Shown in pieces: positions 54,760 through 64,000 of a DNA stretch of 64,000 bases. The stretch spans positions 1,897,001 through 1,961,000 of the forward strand of contig JAWHQI010000304.1 of NCBI GenBank assembly GCA_033032865.1. The letters are read 5' to 3'. A program made the position numbers and the translations under genes. Source of the stretch: Dactylorhiza incarnata (Eukaryota > Streptophyta > Magnoliopsida > Asparagales > Orchidaceae). How positions within the stretch are numbered: the stretch's first letter is position 1; each line of letters opens with the position of its first letter. The notes beneath the pieces are model-generated. The model worked only from the letters and a program-made list of their open reading frames with translations, ran no database searches and was not told where the DNA came from.

Positions 54760-56418
54760 GTGATAGATCCAACATGAGTATCAAGTTTATCTTTCCTTTT
54801 GCTTATATATGAATCCAATGTAAAAGTCACTTCTGCCCTACCCCCAGACCCCTCGTAGTCCTGGATATCCTCTTTCCTTACCAACCCTTTACTGCATGCA
54901 GAAATTGCAGTTCATCTTACATTAGATTGTGTGTTGGCCTGTTGAGTGCTAGGAATTGGAGTGAAAGGAAATGAAGGAATGTAAAAAAAAAACTCGGAAA
55001 TCAATGGCTACTGATTCACGATAGACCTCCATTTTTGTTTGGATTTCATTTGATTTCCTTCACTTTCGTTCAAACCCAAACAAGCCTAAGTGATCAATTT
55101 TTATTTCCCTGTAATTTCTCTTTTTTCTTTTAAAACATATAGACCCAATGCTGAAAAGGAGAGAAAATATTAATATTTCATTTTCAATTATAGGACATAA
55201 TAAGGTTGCTAACTTGTCATCTGTATTGTAAAGCAGTAAAAAACTAATATTTGGTATGAAAAAGATTCATTTAAGTGCCGGAATCTTCAATCTAGTTTTG
55301 TAAGATGCTACATGTTTATCCATGTATTTTTCTTAATTTACTATGGATGCTAAGTGCTCTGTGCTACATATACTGCATCAATTAGTCAATCAATCTCCCT
55401 TTTGCAGTTTATCTTCATTTTTCTTCAAAAACAAGTAAAACTTGAATCTTATGGAATAACACATCCATACAGATGGTTCTTTTTAACATGAGCCAGATTG
55501 AAAATATTAATTGTTCTGGGAGCCAGATTGAAAATATTAATTTCTCAATTATTTATTCTTGTGCCAAGGGTTTTATTTACAGGGGATTGAGCTTTCCCAT
55601 AGGTAAAACTCTTACGGTTAATTATCCTTGTAGAAGAGAAAATATGAACCACAATAATTTTATTACTTCATTAACTTGAAAAAAATACAAATGTTTGTAC
55701 ACATATATAAGAGAGAGGAGTGAAATCTTAACTCCAAACCTAGGTGTGAGACTAATCTATACATGAGAGGGATCTCCTAATGGGCCAAAAAAGCATGTCT
55801 TTACATTGGGCTTATACATAGTTCTTCTGTAATTCTCATTGGGAGAGTATTCTTGATCAAAGAAACCACATGACTACAAGGTGGTTGCTTCATTCTGGAG
55901 ATGTTTCATCTAGGTCTCATAATTATTTCATGGATCATAGGGTGGATCCATGGCTATGACTGTAAACATCGAGTCAGGGAGATTTTAACACTTATGGAAT
56001 TGAACTACGTGGGTCTGACTATGATTATTGGTGGCTTCATTTTGAGTAGTAGTTTACCTCGTTTAAGTTGATCCCAATGGATGTAGAAATTATTGGAAGG
56101 GCAAAATTTTAATGAAAAATCATTGTTTGCCCTAAGAGCTCGGGCGTGGAAGTGTTACTGTTGGTAATTGGTGTACGTTTAGCACCAATTGGTGTGCGTA
56201 TAGCCAACTCCTCCTTTTGGATTTAGTCCCACATCTCAGATCATGTATTTGGTTCCCCTCTTATGTGTATATATAGGGGAGCAATGTAACATTGTAAAGT
56301 GATTAAGAAATAATAAGAAAAACTGTATTTATTTCTACTGATACCATAGACTTTGGTATTCACCTTACTACCTTAGTGTGGAGCTCGAAGTTGTGCCGCA
56401 TTCTTTGGCGTAGGTGAT
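54760..56418. other. XDH intron; possible LTR-like remnant at 56150-56413
   Basis: AT-rich intron. A 30-bp-period direct repeat (GAGCCAGATTGAAAATATTA) is at about 55490 and 55520. 56205-56410 has TATATATAGGGG followed by AATAATAAG and a TTGGTATTCACC stretch, the layout of an LTR promoter and poly-A region. I could not define both ends or a target duplication, so no element is called. Confidence 0.4.
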
Positions 56419-56553
56419 TGATAGGAAGAATAGATCATATGTATTATTCACACTTAAGGGTACATATATATACACTGAAGAGGGTGACCCCAACACTCAG
56501 AGGTGAGCCTAAGATGGTCTACCACCAGAATATACTATACAATACATCTAACA
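56419..56553 (-). repeat. 3' LTR of copia G (135 bp)
   Basis: In minus sense it follows the purine tract TTTGAAGGGGGTG (56566-56554). Partner at 62650-62784. This is unusually short for an LTR, close to the range of miniature elements. Confidence 0.9.
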
Positions 56554-56569
56554 CCCCCTTCAAACTCAC

Positions 56570-57850
56570 GGGGGGTCATACACCGAGAGTTTGGATAATA
56601 GATAAGCATGTTGGGACCGAGTCTGCGGCTTAGTCATCAAGTCTGCAAGCTGCTGCTCAGAAGGAACAAAAGAAGGAGCAAGAGTGCCCCGACTATACTA
56701 CTCACGAAGGAAGAAAACATTCACCCCAATGTGCTTGGAAAGAGAATGCTTCACCGGATTCAAGGTGATCTGAATGGCACCGATGTTATCACAGTGGAGT
56801 GGAGTGGGATCCGGAGAAGAGACCAAGATCCTCAAGGAGCCAGCGGAGCCAAATAATGTCCTCAGTAGTAGTAGCCATGGCACGCAGCTCAGCCTTAGTA
56901 CTGGAACGAGAAACTCCGGTCTATTTCTTGGACTTCCCGACAATAAGTGAAGTACCCAAGAACAGACAGAAACCAGTGACAGATCGGCGGTCAACAGGAT
57001 CACTGGCCCAAGTCGCATCCGAGTAAGCACGAAGCTGCATTGAACTGCTACTGGAGTAGAAGAGACCACGTGAAGTCGTCGCCCGGAGATAACGCAAGAG
57101 CCGCAGTAGGTGACCATAGTGCACAGAAGTAGGCGCACTAACAAACTGACTCAACACATGAACAACATGGGCAATGTCCGACCGAGTAATAGTAAGGTAG
57201 ACGAGACTCCCAACAAGATGACGATAGCGAGTACGGTCAGAGAGAGAAACTCCACCATCTGGTCGTAGCTGAAGGTGAAGCTCCATAGGGGTGTCAACAG
57301 TGCGAGAGTCAAAAAGAGCAGCCCGAGCTAAGAGATCTGATGTGTAACGCTGCTGAGAGAGCTGAAAACTACGGTCTGTAGATGTGATCTCAAGGCCTAA
57401 GAAGTAGCTCAGCTGTCCAAGGTCAGTCATCTGAAACTGCCGCTGAAGATGATCCTTGACGAAAGCAACATGAGAAGGATCATCACCAGTAATGATCATA
57501 TTATCCACATAAAGAAGTAAAAGAGTCCGGCCACGAGAGGAGAAGTGCACAAACAGAGCTGGATCATGTGGGCTCGGTTGAAAACCGACGACAGTAATGG
57601 TAGAGCCGAAGCATGCAAACCACGCGCGGGGCGCCTGCTTGAGCCCGTAAATTACTCGCCTCAGACGACAGACAAGTCCTGGAGGAGAGGAGAGACCGGG
57701 AGGAGTGAGCATGTATACCTCCTGCTGAAGGTCGCCGTGAAGAAAGACATTCTTCACATCGATCTGAAACAGAGACTAGTGGCGAACAACTGCAACTGCA
57801 ATAAGAGTACGGATCGTAGCCATGTGAGCGACATGAGCAAAAGTCTCATC
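56570..57850 (-). pseudogene. reverse transcriptase-RNase H of copia G
   Basis: The RT frame (57757-56921) starts MKNVFLHGDLQQEVYM and has PPGLVCRLRRVIYGLKQAPR. It then has YVDNMIITG, where copia RT normally has YVDD, so the second catalytic Asp is Asn. It continues DLGQLSYFLGLEI, YRHLVGSLVYLTITRSDIAH and YSDATWASDPVDRRS. RNase H goes on in another frame below 56920 (LHCDNIGAIQITLNPVKH, KHIGVNVFFLRE) to the LTR. The RT N-terminus upstream ([20 protein letters not shown]) is in the previous frame, broken near 57860. Confidence 0.9.
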
Positions 57851-57855
57851 ATAGT

Positions 57856-59560
57856 TTAGTCCCCGCTCCTGCTGAAAACCACGAGCCGAGCCTTGTGCCT
57901 CTCTACAGAATCATCTGAGCGAGTCTTGACCTTGAAGACCCACTTGCAAGTAATAGAAACAGCACCAGGGGGAAGAGGGACAAACTCCCAAGTACGAGTG
58001 TGCTTAAGCGCCTCTAGCTCAGCAGACATAGTAGCCTGCCACTCAGGTATCTGGGCAGCCTCACGATAGGAAGTCGACTCTGGAGTACCACAGGCTGTAG
58101 CAGGAAGGGCAGACAGGTCCAGAGGTAGTGTAGCAAGACTGAGGCGGTCGGGAGGACGTCTCTCACGAGGTGGGCTGCGACGCGCAGGAGGAGCATCCAC
58201 AAGGACCTCACTGGAGAAGACAGACACTGAGTCGGGGGGTACCAGAGGCGATGAAACAAGAGGGAGACGGCGAGTGTAGTGATGTGGAAGGGGAACGATG
58301 AGCGTATCGGAGGAAAAGGTGGGAGGAGAGACCAGAGAGGCTGGTGACACTGCGAGAGGAGGAGGACACACCGGTGGAGAGAATGCGACATGAGGTGGTG
58401 AGGTGGGAAGAGTGAGAAACTGCACATCGGATGAAGTCACAGATGAGTGCGAGGACGGGGGGACGGAGGACACAAAGAAAGGGTGAGACTCATCAAAGGT
58501 GACATCACGTGAGATCCAAAGACGACGAGCAACATGATCATAACATCGATAGCCCTTGTGCTCAATATTGTATCCAAGAAAGACACATGGTACGGACTGA
58601 GCAGAGAGTTTGGTGCGCTCACGTGGAGAGAGTAGAACATAACACCGACAGTCAAAAACACGGAGATGAGTGTAACGTGGAGGTCGAGAGTACAAACACT
58701 CACCAGGACTTTGACCCTGAAGGAAAGTGGAGAGCTGCTGATTAATAAGATAGATAGCAGTGGAAACAGCCTCAGCCCAAAAGTGAGGAGGCACATGAGA
58801 GGAGATAAGAAGGGTGTGTGTTGTCTCAATAATGTGACGATACTTTCTTTCAGCGGTGCCATTCTGAGCGTGGGCACCGGGACAGGCAAGCTGAGGAAGA
58901 GTGTCGTGGATAGCTTGCAGATCGCGGAAAGCATGAGAGAGGTACCCCCCCCCCCGGAATCAGAACGAAAAATACGAATGGAAGCGGAGAACTGGGTGCG
59001 CACCATAGCAGAAAAAGTAACATATATCTGGAAAAAGTCAGAACGAGAATGCATAAAATAAACTCAACAGTAACGAGAATAATCATCAACAAAGATAACA
59101 TAATATCGGTGACCGCCCTTCGATACAAAGGGTGTGGGACCCCATACATCAGAATGAACTAAATCAAAAGGACGCGAAGACCTTGACTCACTAGACGGAT
59201 ATGGGAGTTGGAGCGTTTACCAAGCTTACAACCCGTACATGAATGAGACCGATCAACAGAAACACGACCCATAAAATCATGACTAATGAGCAATGCAAGG
59301 CGCGGGCCACTGGGATGAACAAGACGGTGATGCACTGAGAAAAGACCACCGAAGGAAGACAAAAGGTGACAGGTGTCGGAAATGACGAAGTGGAAGGAAG
59401 ATGGAAGCGATCAAGGACGTACACCCCACTATGGAGACGACCAGCTCCAAGGAGTGTCCCTGTCAGACGATCCTGCACACGACAGACAAACTCATCAAAA
59501 ACAACAATGCAACTATGGGATGTGAGTTGGTTGGCGGATATAAGGTTCATGGATAGCTTG
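57856..59560 (-). pseudogene. integrase region of copia G
   Basis: The pre-integrase part (59550-59160) has ISANQLTSHSCIVVFDEF, GAGRLHSGVYVLDRFHLP and, in another frame, [13 protein letters not shown], the metal-binding Cys pair. The core (59050-58800) is scattered over frames, with [11 protein letters not shown] and [12 protein letters not shown] pieces. 58794-57856 is one 312-codon frame: [66 protein letters not shown], then a Pro/Ser-rich hinge and [20 protein letters not shown] leading into RT. A run of ten C at about 58948 probably explains one frameshift. Confidence 0.85.
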
Positions 59561-59903
59561 GGTATGTAGGCACCGTCGGGAATATGAAAACGGCTAGTAT
59601 GAAGGAGACCACGATAGTAATGGGGAGAATAGTACCATTTGCTACCATGATACTAAGGGCAGGGGAAACGGTCTGGCAGGACGAGAGGTGTGTGACATCA
59701 TGGGTCATATGAAAAGAGGCTCCAGAGTCAAGCAACCAGTCGGAGGAAGAGATACCTGAAGGGGCTGAAGCTGCCGGCTGAGAGGTAGAGGCATCAGAAG
59801 CATCCGGTGAGAGAACAGAGACAGTAGAGCGAGGCAGTGATCCCTGAGAGAGTTGCTGAGCAATCTGTTGTGCAAGCTCAGAAATAGAGAGAGACTGTGC
59901 CAC
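59561..59903 (-). pseudogene. protease of copia G
   Basis: On the minus strand: a Ser/Ala-rich leader, then SSDWLLDSGASFHMTHDV, the aspartic protease active site with Asp-Ser-Gly intact, and LSIMVANGTILPITIV before the frame decays. The normal upstream join to gag is interrupted at 59927-61287 by element N, and resumes at 61288. Confidence 0.88.
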
Positions 59904-59926
59904 AACAGAGAAAGGAGCACCGGGAG

Positions 59927-61287
59927 CAAGGTTTTCAAAATCGCGATCTTACACATAAGATCGTACGATCTTACGATTTTTTAGGGGGCAACTTTCGGGC
60001 AAGAGGCAAGATCGCTGGTGGGCTAGGAACGGTAAGATCGCTGTTCAGGATCGTAAGATCGTACGATCCTGAACGATCCTACTTCATGCGTCACCGGCCA
60101 CTTAATATCACGCAGGCGCCGACCTAATTTACGTAGAGTGTCTCGATTTCCCCTCTCGTCGTCGATTTCCCCTCTCATCGTAGGTGGGCTAGGAACGGCA
60201 AGATCACAGGCAGGCGACGACGCTCGGTTTCCTCTTCCTCACTCGCAGGCAAGATTGCAGGCATGATTCCTCTTCCTCAGGCGCAACTGCTCGACGCTCG
60301 GTACCCTCACGCGACTACGCTCGTTTTATCATTCCCACTCGTAGGCACTTGGCTAGTGTGATTCCCCTCTCATCATCGACTCTGCATCACACTTCACTTG
60401 TGTGATTCATCTTCCTCAGGTAAGTCTTTCCTCGGTTGGATTTGTATTGAGTAGGTAAGTCTTTCCTCAGTTGGATTTTTCCTCAGGTAAGTCTTTCGTC
60501 GTTTCATCTTTCATGTGCTTATGGTTTGATTTGTATTGAGTAGGTAGTTAAAAATGTCTTCAAGTGGTGCTTCTGCTTCAAGTAGTGCAGTTGAGAGTAG
60601 CAATGCTCAAGCTCTTGCCACCGCTAGCAAAGGGTCTAAAATGGCCAAAAATGCTCCTGGAAGTAAGAGTGATATTGGATGGAAGTATGACAGCCAAGTT
60701 GAAGAAGATGGGAGAAAAATAAAGTGCTACTAATTGATTTTTTTTTCTAGGTACACACAAAAAGAAGAAATCATTTGAAGCAAAAGACAATGAATGATGT
60801 TGTCCTTGTGTTGACGAATTCTCGTTTGACCAATAGCAAGTTGAAGAAAACTCATGCACATAATTTTGATGATATTTCATCCGATAATGAGTGGATTGTT
60901 GCCGATGAAGATGATGAAGAAGATCTTGACATGGAGCCTCTGGATGTTGAAGAGGACCAAGAGGTAGCTTCTGACATAGGGGGAGGAGAACAAGATCTTG
61001 GGATATATGAAGGCGACGAAGATGCTTCATTCGACAATTTGGAGTTTAGCTTAGATGACTTATTTTGAATGAGATAAATGTACTATTATTATTTACTATG
61101 CAGTTGAACTTTTTTTTATATATATTGCTTTATGATTGTTGATTTACTAGATATTTTTATATATAAATTAGATTTTTTTAAAATTTTGTATAATAAGTAA
61201 GATCTTACCGTTTTGTGTCGATCCCACGTTTTACGATCGTACCACTGCCGACCGATCTGACGTAAGATCTCGATCATGACAACATTG
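59927..61287 (+). mobile_element. internally deleted hAT transposon N
   Basis: Termini CAAGGTTTTCAAAATCGCGATC (first 20 bases from 59927) and, on the minus strand from 61287, CAATGTTGTCATGATCGAG are imperfect inverted repeats. The 8-bp TSD ACCGGGAG is perfect (59919-59926 and 61288-61295). Subterminal regions carry many copies of GTAAGATCG/CGATCTTAC and the palindrome GATCGTACGATC. The interior keeps the first and last exons of a hAT transposase but lacks the catalytic core, so movement would need an outside transposase. It inserted into the gag-protease region of copia G. Confidence 0.92.
60554..61068 (+). pseudogene. hAT transposase ends (N- and C-terminus) in element N, core deleted
   Basis: The frame from the ATG at 60554 (MSSSGASASSSAVESS) reaches SDIGWKYDSQVEEDGRKIKC, the start of a BED zinc finger, and stops one residue after its first Cys (60731-60733). 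A pyrimidine tract and TAG (60741-60750) then act like a splice acceptor. The second part (60751-61068) reads HTKRRNHLKQKTMNDVVLVL, DDISSDNEWIVADEDDEED and NLEFSLDDLF, the acidic C-terminal tail of hAT transposases. DDE residues and the dimerisation domain are absent. Three consensus splice donors precede the ATG (60418, 60453, 60485). Confidence 0.82.
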
Positions 61288-62244
61288 ACCGGGAGCACGC
61301 TGCTGACCAGACTGCTGAGCTCTCTGAAGCTTGCGACACTCAGATTTGATATGACCAAGACACTGACAGTAGTGACAGCGGACAGATGGGCGATGAGGGG
61401 CACCAGACTGAGCCGAAGAGGGCGCCGGAGGACGAGAAATAGGGCGCACCGGAGCACTATAACCTGGAGAGGGCAGCAGAGGAGTACTGACAAGAGAGGA
61501 TTGCGGTGGAAGCTGGAGAGCAGCCAGAACAGCGTGAGGCATCCCACCAGGAGAAGTAGCGGAGTCCAAGGAGTGGAGACGAGTCTCCTCAGCGATTACC
61601 AAGGCCAAAGTATCGCTGAGAGACGGAGGGGGATGCCGGTGTAGAAGCTGAGCGCGAATGGACTCGAACTCGGGGCGTAGGCGCATAAGAAACTCAAACA
61701 AGTGATGACAGTTGCGATCCCGAGAGATAGCAACACACTGAGGGCATGTTGCACAGGGGGAAGGAGCCATCTCGTCGCACTGACGCCATAGATCAAGGAG
61801 CTCAGCAAAGAAGGCCTGAACAAACCGATCACGGTGGTAGCAGACGCCAAGGGTCTGGACCAGAGAGTAGCGCAGGGACTGACTGGACGGCTTATAGAGA
61901 CGACGCAAGTGATCCCACATCTCCTTGGCCGTAGGGAGCTCGTAGACAGCCATCTGAATGGGAAGCTCGCAAGACTGACAGATCACGACAATCACGCGAG
62001 AATCGTCAGAGCGCTGCCGCGCTAAGTCGGAGCCCTCGGTGGAGGCGGTCGTGCTGACAATGGAAGAGTCGGTAGCAGGAGCAGCAACCGTCGGTGCAGG
62101 AGCAGGCTCAGAGCCGTCAATGTGACCCCACAAATCTTGGCCACGGAGAATGCGGTCGACGGTGGCGGACCAAGCCTTGTAATTCCGCCCATCGAGGGTG
62201 ACATCAGCCTTTTGAAGGAAGCCGGAGGAGTTAGAGGAGGCCAT
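61288..62244 (-). pseudogene. gag of copia G
   Basis: The frame starts at the ATG ending at 62244 (MASSNSSGFLQKADVTLDGR), with NYKAWSATVDRILRGQDLWG as in copia Gag. It continues ELPTAKEMWDHLRRLYK, RLRPEFESIRAQLLHR, LALVIAEETRLHSL, a proline-rich hinge, and a complete zinc knuckle CHYCQCLGHIKSEC (about 61370-61330). About 319 codons stay open to the insertion of element N, so Gag is intact in its coding sense apart from the interruption near its end. It would coat the element RNA. Confidence 0.92.
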
Positions 62245-62635
62245 CGAGGCTGCGGGGCAGCCAGAGAAGGATCAGTAGGGGAACCATGCAGCGTCGCTGC
62301 TGATGTCAAGGGCGACGAGGAACCAGGCGAGAGACTATCTCGATCGAACGACGGCAGACCCGAACGATAGATGAGCGATGAGCTCCTTGATCGTGAGTGG
62401 CAACCGGAGAAAAAGCCCTCTAACAGCGATCTGGAGGAGACGATTTGGAGTTGCGACTTGCGAGATCGCTCTAACAGCAATCCGGAGGAAGGGAGATGGG
62501 ATCGATCGGGATCAGGAGCCGCAAGCGGGAACGATCGATAGGAACGGGATCGGCGAGCGGTATCGATCGATAGGAAACGATCGAAAGCTTCGATCGACAG
62601 AACTGGAATAGAGGCAGCTAGAGGGAATTAGGGTT

Positions 62636-62649
62636 GGGCTCTGATACCA
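62636..62649 (-). promoter_or_regulatory. primer binding site of copia G (initiator tRNA-Met type)
   Basis: On the minus strand TGGTATCAGAGCCC follows the 5' LTR end CTATCA with no gap. Confidence 0.92.
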
Positions 62650-62784
62650 TGATAGGAAGAATAGATCATATGTATTATTCACACTTAAGGGTACATATAT
62701 ATACACTGAAGAGGGTGATTCCAACACCCAGAGGTGAGTCTAAGATGGTCTACCACCAGAATATACAATATAATACATCTAACA
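62650..62784 (-). repeat. 5' LTR of copia G (135 bp)
   Basis: In minus sense TGTTAGATGTATTATATTG...TTCCTATCA. TATATATATGTACCC (about 62693-62707 in + view) could act as a TATA region. Followed by the TSD GTGAT. Confidence 0.9.
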
Positions 62785-62789
62785 GTGAT

Positions 62790-63184
62790 AAGAGAACATA
62801 GTTCTATAACAAAGTAGCAATCACACTTAAGGTGTAGCACACTATTTGTGGCAAATCTTCATCTTTCTAAAACGAAGCTTCTAGCAGAGGTTATGATCAT
62901 GTTGATAAGTAAAACCTTAGAGACAGCTTATATTTTTTTTGAAACAAAAAGTATACCCGGAAAAGAAGCATATGATCGTTGGTCGAAAGTAGCTAAATAC
63001 ATAGACGACGCGATATATTTACTATTTAGATTTCGAAAAACCTTACTTCATATCTCTAGACCTCTCTATTTATGATAAGAGACGCATACAAATGCCTTCT
63101 CCATTGATCAAATAAATATAGCCACTCCCTCTCAAGTTGTAGCCAATATATTCGACCTACCTAGCTCGCCTCGAATGTACTTGT
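62790..63184. other. XDH intron; no gene recognised
   Basis: AT-rich. The 75-codon frame at 62848-63075 has no family resemblance I can name. The first bases continue the sequence interrupted by copia G. Confidence 0.4.
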
Positions 63185-63540
63185 CGTGACTCTTGTTATG
63201 GCCTTGGTAATAATGCATGACGATTGATGGTTTTCATCACGTACTTAATTGAAATAACACCATCTATAAGTTTTTCTTTTGTAAAGTGACAATTAATTTC
63301 AATGTGTTTAGAACAACTTGATTGCATACGCCAAGCTATATCTCAATTCATTCATTAACCGATTTATCAAGATAAATTTGTATCTAGTATGAGTCATATG
63401 TTGTTTCTTGCTCTTTCACGATATCAAATTATCTCGAGGGACACATAATACATTGTAATAGATCTCTTATTGAATGAAAATCAACTCATGCTGCATCAGA
63501 GTTTCCATTTTATCTTCACATGACCCATATTCTTATACGT
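63185..63540 (-). pseudogene. copia RNase H relic
   Basis: On the minus strand a decayed frame reads HIEINCHFTKEKLIDGVIS (63315-63260), matching the HIEID-HF-REK block of copia RNase H. Upstream at about 63430-63400 a KSKKQHMTHTRYKFI stretch stands for the usual WKSKKQ-V-RSS-AEAEYRA block. No LTR or other domain is seen. The surrounding 63541-64000 is AT-rich, probably further copia remains. Confidence 0.6.
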
Positions 63541-64000
63541 AAGACCTACTCATGAGTTACCTTCATTTATCTCAAAATATGAATTATAGCCTCCATGCAA
63601 AATATTTTGAATTTTTCTATAATCTGACATGAATTATGCCGTGTCTTTGTACAACATGCTTTTATCGAATCAAGCATATTTATCGGTATTCAAGATAGTC
63701 GATCCATAATCATTCAGACATTTTCTTGCCTTAACATTATGTTTGTCTCTATTTTTAGAAACATTGTGCGCATATTAAACACAACCAAAAACTCAGGTGT
63801 GAAGAATCAACCTCTTTCCTGTCCATTTCTTCTCGAGTGCTTTGAAATTCAGATGAATTGAAGGTGCTTGGGTTATCAAGTATATTGTTGTGCTTACTCC
63901 CTCTACCTAAAATACTTTTGGCAAACTTGCATGCAACCTCATACTCCTTATTCATTTTTTCAAATTTTGCTTATCCTCTCAGAACTCAAGTTAGGATCAT

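Larger units (their letters stand above)
56419..62784 (-). mobile_element. Ty1/copia retrotransposon G with 135-bp LTRs, interrupted by hAT element N
   Basis: LTRs 56419-56553 and 62650-62784 (minus sense TGTTAGATG...CTATCA) are each 135 bp and differ at about six positions by eye. The TSD GTGAT is perfect (56414-56418, 62785-62789). A tRNA-Met primer site directly touches the 5' LTR, and a purine tract touches the 3' LTR. The coding order, gag-protease-integrase-RT-RNase H, is that of copia. Frames are broken and the gag-protease join is split by element N. It lies in an XDH intron, antisense to the gene. Confidence 0.93.

Noticed and set aside
56205..56410. Solo LTR
   Set aside because: It has a TATA-like and poly-A-like layout, but I could not find TG/CA ends with a target duplication.

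Overview
The window is plant nuclear DNA: part of one host gene buried in nested transposable elements. The only host gene I can support is xanthine dehydrogenase (XDH), with five exons on the + strand (37017-37256, 43242-43526, 43631-43852, 54304-54465, 54625-54759). All five are in phase 0, have GT/AG junctions, and join into an uninterrupted stretch of 348 codons of the molybdenum-binding domain. The XDH wording (TTGQRHSFLGKY, RSPEEI, ELNFH) and the GC-rich coding of some elements lean towards a monocot, but I would not name a species. No XDH exon was found before 37017 or after 54759, so if the gene is intact the flanking introns exceed 36 kb and 9 kb.

Layout. 1-5930: decayed + strand Ty3/gypsy element (A1) with its 3' LTR. 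6354-20423: hAT-type DNA transposon remnant with two inverted arms of about 1.4 kb. Its left arm was hit by a complete Tekay/Del-like gypsy element on the - strand (6651-16582, TSD GATTA, LTRs about 2.4 kb). Its right arm was hit by an Au-like SINE (20079-20260, 20-bp TSD). 21233-33650: decayed - strand gypsy (J) split by two insertions: a non-coding LTR element built from GCGAG motifs and tandem arrays (L, 21676-26579, TSD GGTGC) and a pol-deleted gypsy (M, 27731-32818, TSD CTTAT/CTTGT). 34132-34940: two 5S rRNA-derived (Cassandra-like) repeats in inverted orientation. 35440-36930: gag-protease-RT remnant of another gypsy (K).

Inside XDH introns. The 37257-43241 intron holds a Reina-like gypsy (F, TSD AAACC). 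The 43853-54303 intron holds a gag-only gypsy derivative (D, TSD CCTAA) containing two younger insertions, a non-autonomous element (C, TSD CATTT) and a truncated relative of A1 (E). Downstream of D is a cluster of copia and gypsy fragments. The intron after 54759 holds a copia element (G, 56419-62784, TSD GTGAT, LTRs of only 135 bp) whose gag-pol is split by an internally deleted hAT (N, 59927-61287, TSD ACCGGGAG), then a copia RNase H relic.

Nearly all element genes are broken. The visible defects include amber codons replacing Trp or Gln, YVDD to YVDN in G, and a lost DSG triad in the Tekay protease. The window therefore reads as a history of insertions in a repeat-rich gene, in which the order of events follows from who interrupts whom. 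The least ordinary items are the hAT fold-back, the GCGAG element L, the intron-like segment in the Tekay gag, the inverted 5S pair and the shared non-Met primer-site-like motif of D and F.
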